From Rhizobiales bacterium TMED25 (GTDB taxonomy: Bacteria; Pseudomonadota; Alphaproteobacteria; Rhizobiales; TMED25), in assembly GCA_002168075.1 (NCBI GenBank), contig NHCE01000003.1, positions 54,170-118,169 on the forward strand: a stretch of 64,000 nt of DNA, written 5' to 3'. The notes below the pieces were generated by a model. It searched no databases. It saw only the letters and a program-made list of their open reading frames with translations, and was not told the origin of the DNA. Shown in pieces: positions 18,284 through 27,670 of the stretch (the first letter of the stretch is position 1; the number at the start of each line of letters is the position of its first letter). The position numbers and the translations under genes were made by a program.

Positions 18284-19096
18284 CTAGAATTCTGGATAAT
18301 CCTGAGCAAGTAGACCACCAATCTTAATAGGACATAATTTTTTTACGAGACCAAGGTCGTTTATTTCGAATAATATACCTGATAGTGTTCCATCGCCATT
18401 TGCAGGAATAAATCTTCCACTTGGCATTGAAGTTATAAACTTATCTATTGGATTCTTTTTATTAAATCCAAGTATCGAGTCATAATCTCCACTCATTCCA
18501 ACATCAGATATATACCCGGTTCCTTTTTCAAGTATTCTACTATCTGATGTCGGAACATGGGTATGCGTTCCAATTACCATGCTTACTCTTCCATCAAGAT
18601 AATAGCCCATTGCGAGCTTCTCTGACGTCGCTTCTGCGTGCATGTCAACAATGATTGCATCGACTGAGTTTTGAAGACTTGTCTCTTCAATAATATCATC
18701 GACAACCTTAAATGGATCATCAAGAGGATTCATAAATACTCTCCCCATTAAATTTATGACAAGCACTTGTTTGCCGTCCCTTGTTTTATAGACAAATGAT
18801 CCCCTTCCGGGGGATCCAATTGGATAGTTCGCAGGGCGAAGTAATCTATCTTCCCTTTCAATATATATAAGAGTCTCTCTTTGATCCCAAATATGATTAC
18901 CTGAGGTCACGACATCTATCCCAGCATCAATCAAAGAATGAAAAATTTTCTCTGTTATTCCAAAACCTGACGCAGAATTCTCGCCATTTGCAATTACAAA
19001 ATCTAGATCATATCTGCTGATAATTTTTTGGAGATTGTCTTGAACTACCTTCCTGCCAGATTGACCAACAATATCCCCAATAAAAAGTGCTTTCAT
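18284..19096 (-). CDS. YmdB-family metallophosphoesterase
   Basis: A member of the calcineurin-like TIGR00282 family. In Bacillus, YmdB hydrolyses 2',3'-cyclic nucleotides and affects biofilm and motility choices; the alphaproteobacterial role is not established. Metal ligands are visible: F-I-G-D-I-V-G (D8), N-G-E-N-S-A-S-G (about 39-41), S-G-N-H-I-W-D (about 66-69), D-M-H-A-E-A-T-S-E and G-T-H-T-H-V-P-T-S-D. Length 270 matches the family. It is on the same strand between ygfA and yebC, with 83 bases to yebC. Confidence 0.92.
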   Translation of the reverse strand: MKALFIGDIVGQSGRKVVQDNLQKIISRYDLDFVIANGENSASGFGITEKIFHSLIDAGIDVVTSGNHIWDQRETLIYIEREDRLLRPANYPIGSPGRGSFVYKTRDGKQVLVINLMGRVFMNPLDDPFKVVDDIIEETSLQNSVDAIIVDMHAEATSEKLAMGYYLDGRVSMVIGTHTHVPTSDSRILEKGTGYISDVGMSGDYDSILGFNKKNPIDKFITSMPSGRFIPANGDGTLSGILFEINDLGLVKKLCPIKIGGLLAQDYPEF

Positions 19097-19119
19097 ATAT
19101 CTTCTCTCAATATTTAATG

Positions 19120-19701
19120 TTAATCAATAATATATTTTTTGCCCAAATCAATTACAAAATCAACTTTTTGGTCATGTTTTTCATGAAAAATATTATTCTT
19201 TATATTCGCTGGATAACAAACTCCTATAAATTTTGTTGAAAAATTCTTACGATAATAATCAATTGTTGCGTCATAAAACCCACCACCATAACCAAGCCTA
19301 TATTTATTTTTATCGTATAGAAGAGCCGGCACATAAACATAATCAGGTATGTGCAATTGACCCTCAATAGGCTCCGGAATTGCATATATGTTTTGCGATA
19401 AAATTGCTTTATTTATATCCCAATCTCGAAACTCTAATATTTTACTATCTGTTATACAAGGAAGTAAAACTTTATGTCCAATAATGGATAGATTCTTCAT
19501 TAAGGGCATAATATCTAGTTCAGATTTGATTGGATAATAACCGGCAATAATAGCACCATCATTTAAATAATCATGACTAATGTTTGCTAACTTAGTTGCA
19601 AACTTATCTCTCTTGTATTTTGAAGTTAATTCTCTTTCCTGTATTACAGTTTTTCGGAGAGATTTTTTTTTATCAGATATATTTTGCAAATTCATACCCA
19701 T
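19120..19701 (-). CDS. ygfA: 5-formyltetrahydrofolate cyclo-ligase
   Basis: Converts 5-formyl-THF to 5,10-methenyl-THF with ATP, returning stored folate to one-carbon metabolism. The signature R-L-G-Y-G-G-G-F-Y-D-A-T-I near residue 145 is intact, and the N-terminal K-K-S-L-R-K-T-V-I-Q-E-R is typical. I placed the start at ATG 19701, or ATG 19695. The open frame extends to GTG 19716, but that codon is inside the terminal stem of the 6S RNA. The coding start is thus only about 7 bases after the 6S 3' end. In E. coli too, this gene follows 6S RNA in one transcript. Confidence 0.93.
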   Translation of the reverse strand: MGMNLQNISDKKKSLRKTVIQERELTSKYKRDKFATKLANISHDYLNDGAIIAGYYPIKSELDIMPLMKNLSIIGHKVLLPCITDSKILEFRDWDINKAILSQNIYAIPEPIEGQLHIPDYVYVPALLYDKNKYRLGYGGGFYDATIDYYRKNFSTKFIGVCYPANIKNNIFHEKHDQKVDFVIDLGKKYIID

Positions 19702-19708
19702 AATTAAA

Positions 19709-19852
19709 TGCCACACGGCCGTGGATTTTGCAATCCTCGGCTCCTAATATTTAGGTGGGCGCCAAATGATGAAGACCACGGTCTAAAACAGCGTCAGCTC
19801 CCTATTGAATTGCTATGGCGCCAGGAATAGTTATCTCACAAACCGCGTAGCA
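19709..19852 (-). ncRNA. ssrS: 6S RNA
   Basis: A 144-base transcript on the minus strand between zapA and ygfA, the classic 6S position. Its ends close as a 10-bp stem: TGCTACGCGG (19852-19843) with CCGTGTGGCA (19718-19709), two of the pairs being G-U. Both arms carry GGCGCC boxes (about 19816-19832 and 19753-19760), which can pair with each other and leave the open internal bubble that mimics a promoter. 6S RNA binds the sigma70 holoenzyme and lowers transcription in poor growth. A TATACT -10 box sits 7 bases before the proposed 5' end. Confidence 0.85.
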
Positions 19853-19858
19853 AATAAT

Positions 19859-19864
19859 AGTATA
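19859..19864 (-). promoter_or_regulatory. Putative -10 box of 6S RNA promoter
   Basis: TATACT on the minus strand, 6-7 bases before the predicted 6S 5' end. The best -35 candidate 17 bases upstream (TTTAAT) is poor, as is common in this AT-rich DNA. Confidence 0.5.
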
Positions 19865-19899
19865 ACACTATATTAAGAAAAATTAAATTTGAAATTATG

Positions 19900-20256
19900 C
19901 TAAACGGATAGAGATTTACTAATCTCATTTAATTTATTAGTTAACAATTCAATATCATTAAGTAATAATTCCTCAAGGGAGTGTGTATCTGTTTTATATC
20001 TATCATTATTTGATTGAAGAACTTTTATTTCGTTCTGTATCTCTTCAATTTGAGTAATTGCATCTGATAATTTATCTGCTATCAATAACCCTGTCATAAC
20101 GTAGATTCTTGCATCACCAATATGACCAAACCTACCTTGCAACTGATCCACGTGCCTAGAAAAAAATGAAGCTAGCTCTTTTAGCCGAGCTTCCTCTCCA
20201 TCTTCACATGCAATTTGAAAGGTACGATTATTGATATTTACTGTAACTTTACCCAT
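19900..20256 (-). CDS. zapA: Cell division protein ZapA
   Basis: A small cytoplasmic protein that bundles FtsZ filaments at midcell. The N-terminal domain has V-N-I-N-N-R-T-F-Q-I-A-C-E-D-G-E-E-A-R-L and the following V-Y-V-M-T-G-L-L-I-A-D-K-like helix (I-Y-V-M-T-G-L-L-I-A-D-K-L, about 50-62). The rest is a coiled coil. Length 118 is typical. It lies 29 bases after a coiled-coil gene and just before 6S RNA; the order matches other alphaproteobacteria. Confidence 0.92.
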   Translation of the reverse strand: MGKVTVNINNRTFQIACEDGEEARLKELASFFSRHVDQLQGRFGHIGDARIYVMTGLLIADKLSDAITQIEEIQNEIKVLQSNNDRYKTDTHSLEELLLNDIELLTNKLNEISKSLSV

Positions 20257-20285
20257 AAATAAATCCTTGGGTTTTGATTATGAAA

Positions 20286-20600
20286 TTATGATATTTTTTC
20301 TAAAAATTGATTATAAGTAGAAATCATTCCAGAAATTTTAGATTGTACTTGCCTATTTGCATTTTCAAGTTTTGAATTTTTTTCCTTCAGAGTCTGGATT
20401 TTTTTAAAAAGTTCTTCTTTTTCTCTTGCTAGTTCGAGCATACCCTCTTTATTGTGACTGGAACCTGATTGTTTATTTTGTTGATCGAGATTATTTATAG
20501 CAGAATGCAAGTCCATCATTGCTTTCCCTAATCTTGGATTAACATCATCCAGATTTTGAATGTGAACATCTTGTTCTGTTTTTAAATTCTGCCCGCTCAT
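20286..20600 (-). CDS. Small coiled-coil protein upstream of zapA (DUF4164-like)
   Basis: A 104-residue soluble protein, almost all heptad-like helix from about residue 25 (L-G-K-A-M-M-D-L-H-S-A-I-N-N-L-D) to the end. Alphaproteobacteria often carry a short coiled-coil gene of the DUF4164 type directly before zapA, and the context fits; the sequence is too simple to be sure. A role beside ZapA at the division site is inferred from position only. A short hairpin (GCTATTA 20624-20630 with TAATAGC 20638-20644) lies in its upstream region. Confidence 0.7.
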   Translation of the reverse strand: MSGQNLKTEQDVHIQNLDDVNPRLGKAMMDLHSAINNLDQQNKQSGSSHNKEGMLELAREKEELFKKIQTLKEKNSKLENANRQVQSKISGMISTYNQFLEKIS

Positions 20601-20844
20601 ATCTTATCTCTAAATTAGATTGTGCTATTAGAATATTTAATAGCGGAATATCATGTACCTTTAAAATATAATAGAAATGAGTAGTAAAAAGCAATAAAAA
20701 AAATTTAGATTTTGAACTAAAGCCTTGTCTTTTAATTATATTTTATACAAGAAATAAGCCAGTCTGTGCAAATATTGTTTGATAATATTCTAGATTGAAT
20801 TATAAAAAATATAGCAATAATTCTAAATAACAATCAAAAGTCGT

Positions 20845-22833
20845 ATGCTTAAACAAGTTACTCATCAAGATATGTCTAATGCAATTCGTGCTTTATCAAT
20901 GGATGCTGTTGAAGCAGCAAACAGTGGTCACCCTGGTTTACCACTCGGTATGGCTGACGTTGCAACTGTTCTATTTACAAAATTCCTAAAATTTGACGCT
21001 AGCGATCCACAATGGCCAGATAGGGATAGATTTGTGTTATCAGGAGGCCACGGTTCAATGCTTCTCTATTCCTTGCTATATCTTTTAGGTTACAAAGATA
21101 TGACCCTTGATGAAATTAAAAGTTTTAGACAATTAGGATCAAAAACAGCGGGGCACCCTGAATATGGTCATGCAGATGGTATCGAAACAACTACAGGACC
21201 ACTTGGTCAAGGGTTAGCAAATGCTGTAGGTATGGCATTGGCTGAGAAACTACTTTCCAAAAAATTTAATAATATTGTTGACCACAAAACATATGTTATG
21301 GCAGGTGATGGCGATCTTATGGAAGGTATATCTCAAGAAGCTATAACACTAGCTGGTCACTTGAAACTAAATAAATTAGTCCTTTTATTTGATGATAACA
21401 ATATTTCAATAGATGGGCCAACCTCGAAAACAGACTCTACAGATCAGTCAAAGAGATTTATGGCCTCAGGCTGGAATGTTATTAAAATCGATGGCCATGA
21501 TGAAAGACAGATAACAAATGCTCTCGAAGCTGCAAATAATTCTAACCTACCAACTTTAATTTGCTGTAAAACTATTATTGGATTTGGCTCTCCAAATAAA
21601 CAAGGTACTTCTGGCGTCCATGGAGCTCCACTCGGCAATAATGAGTATGAATTAACTAGAGTCAACCTAAAGATTGAATATGCCTCATTTCAAGTTCCCT
21701 CTCCGATTATTGATAAGTGGCGAGAGGCTGGGATAAGAGGTTTAAATAAGAGAAAAGAATGGTTACTAAAATTTGATTCTTTATCAAAAAATGAGAAAAA
21801 TTTATTTAATCAACACACAAATAAAAATATTAATAGTTCAGTTTACGAAGATTTATATAAACTCAAAGTAAAATATATAAAGAGCCCACAGGATATTGCA
21901 ACAAGAAAATCATCTGAGATTACCCTTGAGGTAATTAATGATAGTTGCGAAATTACATTAGGTGGTTCTGCAGACCTCACAGGATCAAATAATACAAAAA
22001 CAGATAATATCAAATCAATAGATATAACTGATTTCGGCGGAAGATATATTCATTATGGAATAAGAGAGCATGCGATGGGTGCAATTATGAATGGTATATC
22101 ACTGCATGGAGGTTTTATTCCTTACGGAGGAACATTCCTTATATTTTCAGATTATTGCAGACCCTCAATAAGACTTGCTGCCCTCATGCAACAACAGGTA
22201 ATATACGTTTTAACACATGACTCAATTGGACTCGGTGAAGACGGACCAACGCATCAACCTGTTGAACATCTTGCAAGCTTGAGAGCAATACCAAATGCAT
22301 ATGTCTACAGACCCGCAAGTGTAATTGAAACAATAGAGTGCTGGGAACTGATACTCAAAAATAAATCTAGTCCAGGTCTTATCGCACTTTCTCGACAAAA
22401 TTTAAAAGAATTTAGGGTAGATGATATAAATTCTCCGGAAACAAATATGTGCGATAAGGGAATATATCCAATAATGAGTAATTCTGAAAGACCTGATTAT
22501 TCTATATTTGCCTCTGGATCTGAAGTTGAAATTGCAATTGATGTCTATCAAGAATTGCTGGGTCTTAAAAAAACTGTTTGTGTTTATTCGGTGCCCTGCT
22601 TAGATTTATTTTATGAGCAAACACAAACTTTTAAGAATGAAATAATAAACAAGTCCAAAACTAATATTGTAATAGAAGCTGGAATATCTCAAGGATGGGA
22701 TAGGATAATTAAGGATAATGGCATATTTATCGGTATGTCCTCTTTTGGAGCAAGTGGACCATATAAGAGCCTTTACAAAAAATTTAATATAACTAAAGAT
22801 TATATTATACAAAAAATAAATGATTCTAATTAA
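20845..22833 (+). CDS. tkt: Transketolase
   Basis: A thiamine diphosphate enzyme that moves two-carbon units between sugar phosphates in the pentose phosphate pathway. Visible features are A-N-S-G-H-P-G-L-P-L-G-M-A near residue 28, the H-P-E-Y-G-H substrate segment, the ThDP loop G-D-G-D-L-M-E-G-I-S-Q-E (about 152-163), and the E-H-A-M-G-A-I-M-N-G glutamate in the second domain. Length 662 is standard. It is divergent from the zapA group and first of tkt-gap-pgk-fba. Confidence 0.98.
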   Translation: MLKQVTHQDMSNAIRALSMDAVEAANSGHPGLPLGMADVATVLFTKFLKFDASDPQWPDRDRFVLSGGHGSMLLYSLLYLLGYKDMTLDEIKSFRQLGSKTAGHPEYGHADGIETTTGPLGQGLANAVGMALAEKLLSKKFNNIVDHKTYVMAGDGDLMEGISQEAITLAGHLKLNKLVLLFDDNNISIDGPTSKTDSTDQSKRFMASGWNVIKIDGHDERQITNALEAANNSNLPTLICCKTIIGFGSPNKQGTSGVHGAPLGNNEYELTRVNLKIEYASFQVPSPIIDKWREAGIRGLNKRKEWLLKFDSLSKNEKNLFNQHTNKNINSSVYEDLYKLKVKYIKSPQDIATRKSSEITLEVINDSCEITLGGSADLTGSNNTKTDNIKSIDITDFGGRYIHYGIREHAMGAIMNGISLHGGFIPYGGTFLIFSDYCRPSIRLAALMQQQVIYVLTHDSIGLGEDGPTHQPVEHLASLRAIPNAYVYRPASVIETIECWELILKNKSSPGLIALSRQNLKEFRVDDINSPETNMCDKGIYPIMSNSERPDYSIFASGSEVEIAIDVYQELLGLKKTVCVYSVPCLDLFYEQTQTFKNEIINKSKTNIVIEAGISQGWDRIIKDNGIFIGMSSFGASGPYKSLYKKFNITKDYIIQKINDSN

Positions 22834-22845
22834 TAGGTGGATGTG

Positions 22846-23850
22846 ATGGCCGCAAAAATTGCTATAAATGGATTTGGTAGAATTGGTAGAAATATTCTAC
22901 GAGCGATCATTGAAGATAGAATAGATGGCTTGGATGTCATAGCAATAAATGACTCTGGCTCGATTGAAACAAATGTTCATTTGCTAAAATATGACTCCGT
23001 TCATGGAAGATTTCCTGAAAAGATAGATATATTAGATAAAGATACGATCTCTATAAATGGCAAGCATATCAAAAAGATATCAAATAAAAATCTGGAAACG
23101 CTCCCTTGGAAGGATATAGATATAGTTCTAGAGTGTACTGGTAAGTTTAATGACCGTGATTTAGCTATCCAACATATAAAATCTGGTGCAAAAAAAGTCC
23201 TAATTTCAGCCCCTGCAAAAAATGCAGATATTACATCTGTTTTTGGAGTAAATCACAAGAATATAGATAAAAATCACAATATAATATCGAATGCATCTTG
23301 TACAACAAATGCTCTTGCTCCAATAGCTATGATTTTGAATAATTCAGTTGGTATTGAAAGTGCTTTCATGACAACAATACATTCATATACAGGTGACCAA
23401 CCAACTTTAGATCGAAACCACAGAGACTTGTATAGATCAAGGTCAGCGGCACAATCAATTATACCGACCTCCACTGGAGCTGCGAAGGCCGTCGGTTATG
23501 TTATTCCTGAGTTAAAAGGAAAGATTGACGGAGTAGCGATGCGCGTTCCAACTCCAAATGTTTCTGTAATTGACCTAAAATTTACTTCGTCCAAAAATAC
23601 ATCTGTAGAAGAAATAAATCAAATATTTATAGACGCCTCAGAAGCGGGCTTAAAGAATATAATTGACATAACTGAAGAGAAACTAGTTTCTATTGATTTA
23701 AACCACGACAAACACTCCGCAATTATAGCGATTGACCAAACAAAAGTTCTTAATAAAAGATTTATTCGAGTAATGGCTTGGTATGATAATGAGTGGGGCT
23801 TTTCGCATCGGATGTGTAATATGGCGGTGCACATTGGAAAGTTATTATAG
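22846..23850 (+). CDS. gap: Glyceraldehyde-3-phosphate dehydrogenase
   Basis: Catalyses the NAD-dependent oxidation and phosphorylation of glyceraldehyde-3-phosphate. The start M-A-A-K-I-A-I-N-G-F-G-R-I-G-R is the Rossmann signature, and the catalytic Cys is in S-N-A-S-C-T-T-N near residue 150. The open frame reaches a GTG at 22837, but that codon lies inside the AGGTGG ribosome site (22835-22840). ATG 22846 is therefore the likely start, giving 334 residues. It lies 12 bases after tkt and 15 before pgk. Confidence 0.97.
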   Translation: MAAKIAINGFGRIGRNILRAIIEDRIDGLDVIAINDSGSIETNVHLLKYDSVHGRFPEKIDILDKDTISINGKHIKKISNKNLETLPWKDIDIVLECTGKFNDRDLAIQHIKSGAKKVLISAPAKNADITSVFGVNHKNIDKNHNIISNASCTTNALAPIAMILNNSVGIESAFMTTIHSYTGDQPTLDRNHRDLYRSRSAAQSIIPTSTGAAKAVGYVIPELKGKIDGVAMRVPTPNVSVIDLKFTSSKNTSVEEINQIFIDASEAGLKNIIDITEEKLVSIDLNHDKHSAIIAIDQTKVLNKRFIRVMAWYDNEWGFSHRMCNMAVHIGKLL

Positions 23851-23865
23851 TCAAGGACCTGTTTT

Positions 23866-25044
23866 ATGACAAAGATCAGGAACTTTATGGATCAAGACCT
23901 TAGTAATAAGGTTGTTTTATTAAGAACTGATTTTAATGTCCCGACTCAGAATAATAAGATAGTAGACTTCACCCGAATCAATGAATCTATCCCGACAATA
24001 AAAGCCCTAATTGAAAAAAAAGCAACAATTTTGATTGTAACTCACAGAGGCAGGCCAAATGGGAAAATTGATACAAAATTATCTATGGCTCCTATCGCAA
24101 TTGAAGTTGAAAAAATTCTCAAGAAGCCCATCGAGTTTATCGATAAAATTGGCCAAAGGGTAAAAAATAATCCAAAAAAAATCTTTATGCTCGAGAATAT
24201 TAGATTTCATGAAGAAGAAGAAAAAAATGAACTAAATTTTGCTAAAGAATTAAGTAAAATGGCAGATATATATATTAATGATGCTTTTTCAGTATCACAT
24301 AGAGCCCATTCATCTTTGTGTGGAATACCAAAATTTTTACCAAGTTATTTTGGTTTGTGTATGTCAAAGGAAATCGAATCTCTTCAGAACTCACTTAGTA
24401 CCCCTAAAAAACCCTTACTTGCAATAATTGGAGGCTCCAAGATACTTACAAAAATTGATATTCTAAAGAATCTAAATAAAAAAGTTGATACAATGATAAT
24501 TGGTGGTGCAATGGCTAACACATTTCTCCTTGCTAAAGGTATTAGTATTGGTGCATCCCTATTTGAAAGTCAGTGTATCGATATCGCCCAAGATATTATC
24601 AATGATGCCAAAGAAAAGAACGTTAATTTGATAATTCCTGTAGATGGGAAAGTGGCAAAGTCTTTATCAATGAATGCAGTTGCCAAAAATAAAAATATTG
24701 AGGATATTGAAACAGATGATATGATTCTTGACCTTGGAGCAGAATCTATTAAAATTATTTTAGGTGAATTAAAAAAAGCAGAAACAGTAATCTGGAATGG
24801 TCCACTTGGTGCTATAGAATACAAGCCATTTGATCAAGCTACAATTACTGTAGCAAAAGAGCTTGCGAGAAATTGCAAGCAAAAAAATATTAAGGTAGTT
24901 GCAGGTGGTGGCGATACCATTTACGGTATTAATTTATCAAAATGTGTAAAAGATTTTACCCATGTTTCAACTGCAGGTGGAGCCTTTTTGGAGTGGCTAG
25001 AAGGAAAGACTCTTCCTGGTGTAAGCGCCATACTCGATAAATAA
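23866..25044 (+). CDS. pgk: Phosphoglycerate kinase
   Basis: Transfers phosphate between 1,3-bisphosphoglycerate and ADP. The substrate segment V-L-L-R-T-D-F-N-V-P (about 18-27) and the T-H-R-G-R-P-N-G loop are near the N-terminus. The A-I-I-G-G-S-K hinge (about 188-194), the nucleotide loop and G-G-G-D-T near residue 350 follow. Length 392 is standard. It is the third gene of the tkt-gap-pgk-fba run. Confidence 0.98.
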   Translation: MTKIRNFMDQDLSNKVVLLRTDFNVPTQNNKIVDFTRINESIPTIKALIEKKATILIVTHRGRPNGKIDTKLSMAPIAIEVEKILKKPIEFIDKIGQRVKNNPKKIFMLENIRFHEEEEKNELNFAKELSKMADIYINDAFSVSHRAHSSLCGIPKFLPSYFGLCMSKEIESLQNSLSTPKKPLLAIIGGSKILTKIDILKNLNKKVDTMIIGGAMANTFLLAKGISIGASLFESQCIDIAQDIINDAKEKNVNLIIPVDGKVAKSLSMNAVAKNKNIEDIETDDMILDLGAESIKIILGELKKAETVIWNGPLGAIEYKPFDQATITVAKELARNCKQKNIKVVAGGGDTIYGINLSKCVKDFTHVSTAGGAFLEWLEGKTLPGVSAILDK

Positions 25045-25058
25045 TAAAAGGTTAAGTC

Positions 25059-26081
25059 ATGATAGATAATATTCAAAATATAGCAAAGAAGCTAGTAATT
25101 GACGGAAAAGGGATACTAGCTGCCGATGAGAGCACAGCAACTATAAAAAAAAGATTTGATCAAATAGATACAGAAAGTAATGCAGAAACTCGAAGAGATT
25201 ATCGTGAAATGCTATTTAGCACAAAAGAAGCAATGGAAAAGAATATTTCAGGCGTGATACTATATGATGAAACAATAAAACAAAAATGTAGAGATGGAAG
25301 AAGTATAACAGATCTTTTAAGGGAAACAGATACCTTGATTGGTATCAAAGTTGATACGGGTGTGAAAAAACTTGCAAAATTCGGTAATGAAACAATCACT
25401 GAAGGTCTTGATGGCTTGAGAGAAAGGCTAGATGAATATTATTCTATTGGTGCCTCATTTGCGAAATGGAGAGCTGTAATAAACATAACTGAGGATACCC
25501 CTTCAGATTATGCGATAAGTACAAATAGTCAAGCTCTTGCTCGCTATTCGGCCTTGTGCCAAGAGAGCGGACTGGTTCCCATTGTTGAACCAGAAGTTTT
25601 AATGGATGGAGAAAACGCAAAGCATAATATTGACGAATGCAAGTTAGTAACATCGAAAATATTGCAAAGTGTTTTTGAAGAGCTCTCTTCTGCAAGAGTT
25701 GATCTAGATGGGATAATTTTAAAACCTAATATGGTGATTCAAGGTAAAAACTGTGATGAGAAAGCGACGCCAATGGAAGTGGCAAAACAGACACTAGATT
25801 GTTTGGAACAGAATGTTCCGACCTCAGTTGCTGGTATATGTTTTCTATCAGGAGGACAGACTGATTTGCAAGCTACAGAGCACCTTTCTATTATGAATAG
25901 CCTAAAAAAAATAAATCATACTCTAACCTTCTCATATGGTCGTGCGCTACAGCAAAGCGCCCTAATTGCTTGGAGTGGAAAAGATGAAAACATTAAAGAT
26001 GCACAAAATGCATTTGCGCATAGAGCACATATGAATGGATTGGCATCCATTGGTCAATGGTCAATTGAACTTGATCAATAA
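25059..26081 (+). CDS. Fructose-bisphosphate aldolase, class I
   Basis: Cleaves fructose-1,6-bisphosphate by a Schiff-base mechanism. The motifs G-I-L-A-A-D-E-S-T-A-T-I-K-K-R-F (about 18-33), F-A-K-W-R-A-V-I (about 133-140) and the Schiff-base Lys in L-D-G-I-I-L-K-P-N-M-V near residue 225 are clear. Length 340 matches the eukaryote-like class I family that many alphaproteobacteria use in place of the zinc class II enzyme. It lies 14 bases after pgk. Confidence 0.96.
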   Translation: MIDNIQNIAKKLVIDGKGILAADESTATIKKRFDQIDTESNAETRRDYREMLFSTKEAMEKNISGVILYDETIKQKCRDGRSITDLLRETDTLIGIKVDTGVKKLAKFGNETITEGLDGLRERLDEYYSIGASFAKWRAVINITEDTPSDYAISTNSQALARYSALCQESGLVPIVEPEVLMDGENAKHNIDECKLVTSKILQSVFEELSSARVDLDGIILKPNMVIQGKNCDEKATPMEVAKQTLDCLEQNVPTSVAGICFLSGGQTDLQATEHLSIMNSLKKINHTLTFSYGRALQQSALIAWSGKDENIKDAQNAFAHRAHMNGLASIGQWSIELDQ

Positions 26082-26100
26082 AAAATAAGAAATAATAATT

Positions 26101-27036
26101 ATGTTTAAATCTATAAAAGTATTAATTATTATAGCATTATTCTGTCTACAAAATCATAGCTTAGCTTCTGCTAGCATTGATGATGATCAATTTAGAACAC
26201 TCCTTATAGACAATAATATTGAGGATGCAAAAGAGCTCTATAAGAATTCAGAAAACAATAAATGGTCTTTTTGGATTGCACAGAAATATCTGAGCCTCAA
26301 TGATATAGACTCTGCGATTGAGTGGTATACTATATCATCTGATGAGGGAAATATTTTTTCAATGTTTCAAATGGCTGAAGTTCTGCACCATCTTACTCCT
26401 GATCAAAATAAATCTCTGGAACTATTCTATCAAATTGAGAACAGTGATAATGATTTTCTTTCTTCCTATTCAAAATTTTATATTTCTCGATTCCACCGAT
26501 ATGGTTGGGGTATAATTGCCGATCAAAATAGAGCATTTGAATATATAAAAGAAGCAAGTAGCATGGATCTAATTCTAGCTAAATTTGAGCTTATAGATTA
26601 TTACCTAAATGGTATTGGAACGAAAATCGATAATAATAAAGCAGCAAGAATGATGTTTGAATTTGCAGATGAAGGCTACACAGAGGCTGAGCATGATTAT
26701 GCAATAATGATACTAAATGAAATTGGGGTAAAAAAAGATGAGGAGACGGCTTTACTCTGGCTCGAAAGATCTGCTCAAAAAGCTTATCCCCCTGCGTTGC
26801 AAAAGCTATCAAGTATGTATTTTTATGGGGAAGGCGTTTCAAAAGATGATGTGAAAGCCTATGAATATTATCTCCTAGCAAAACAACTTGGAGTTTCAGA
26901 TATAGAACTCGATATGAATATGAATGTAGTTTCTCCTGAAAAAAAAGAAATCGCTGTCGAAAACTATTCAAATTTTCGGCCCAGAGTGAATAAAAATAGT
27001 ATAACCTATTTACGACTTCCGGAATTTATGAAATAA
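26101..27036 (+). CDS. Exported Sel1-repeat (TPR-like) protein
   Basis: A 311-residue protein with a signal peptide (about 1-25: I-K-V-L-I-I-I-A-L-F-C-L, cleavage near A-S-A), so probably periplasmic. Sel1-type repeats occupy about 55-265. The clearest are A-I-E-W-Y-T-I-S-S-D-E-G, L-N-G-I-G-T-K-I-D-N-N-K-A-A-R-M and F-Y-G-E-G-V-S-K-D-D-V-K-A-Y-E-Y-Y. Such repeats form helical scaffolds for protein contacts. The partner is unknown. It follows fba by 19 bases and precedes efp by 65. Confidence 0.85.
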   Translation: MFKSIKVLIIIALFCLQNHSLASASIDDDQFRTLLIDNNIEDAKELYKNSENNKWSFWIAQKYLSLNDIDSAIEWYTISSDEGNIFSMFQMAEVLHHLTPDQNKSLELFYQIENSDNDFLSSYSKFYISRFHRYGWGIIADQNRAFEYIKEASSMDLILAKFELIDYYLNGIGTKIDNNKAARMMFEFADEGYTEAEHDYAIMILNEIGVKKDEETALLWLERSAQKAYPPALQKLSSMYFYGEGVSKDDVKAYEYYLLAKQLGVSDIELDMNMNVVSPEKKEIAVENYSNFRPRVNKNSITYLRLPEFMK

Positions 27037-27101
27037 AACTATTTCTATTTTATGTAAATTTTATATAAGTTGTTTGAGTAAAGATTTGATATGGTGAATA
27101 C

Positions 27102-27665
27102 ATGAAAATAAATGGTAATCAAATAAGGATTGGAAATATTCTCGAACACAAGGGATCCCTTTGGGTTGTTACTAAAGCACAGGCAGTAAAACCGGGTAAA
27201 GGTGGAGCTTTTAATCAGGTAGAATTAAAATCTGTCATAGATACAACTAAATTAAATGAGAGATTTCGAGCTGATGAAATAGTCGAAAAAGCGCGTATAG
27301 ATACAGAAGATTTTCAGTATCTATACTCAAATGATAGTGAATTAATATTTATGAATAATCAAACATTTGAGCAAATAAGCTTGGAACAAAAATTAATTGA
27401 AGAAAAAAGATTACTTCTAAAAGAGGGTATGGTAGTTCAAATTGAATTATATGAGGGAAAACCAGTTGGAGTTATATTTCCTGAAACAGTAACTTTAAGA
27501 GTAATTGATACTGAACCTGCTATCAAAGGTCAAACTGCGGCATCGTCCTCTAAACCAGCTATCTTAGAAAATGATATGAGAGTGATGGTTCCTCCATTCA
27601 TAAACAATGGTGAGGAAATAATCGTTGATACAAATGAGTTATCTTATATTAAACGTGCTGAATAA
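27102..27665 (+). CDS. efp: Translation elongation factor P
   Basis: Relieves ribosome stalling at polyproline by entering the E site. It has three beta-barrel domains. The modified-loop lysine is K33 in V-K-P-G-K-G-G-A-F, the type that is beta-lysylated by EpmA in proteobacteria; no epmA or epmB is in the window. Length 187 is standard. It lies 5 bases before the SuhB-like gene, the usual alphaproteobacterial neighbour. Confidence 0.98.
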   Translation: MKINGNQIRIGNILEHKGSLWVVTKAQAVKPGKGGAFNQVELKSVIDTTKLNERFRADEIVEKARIDTEDFQYLYSNDSELIFMNNQTFEQISLEQKLIEEKRLLLKEGMVVQIELYEGKPVGVIFPETVTLRVIDTEPAIKGQTAASSSKPAILENDMRVMVPPFINNGEEIIVDTNELSYIKRAE

Positions 27666-27670
27666 ATAAA

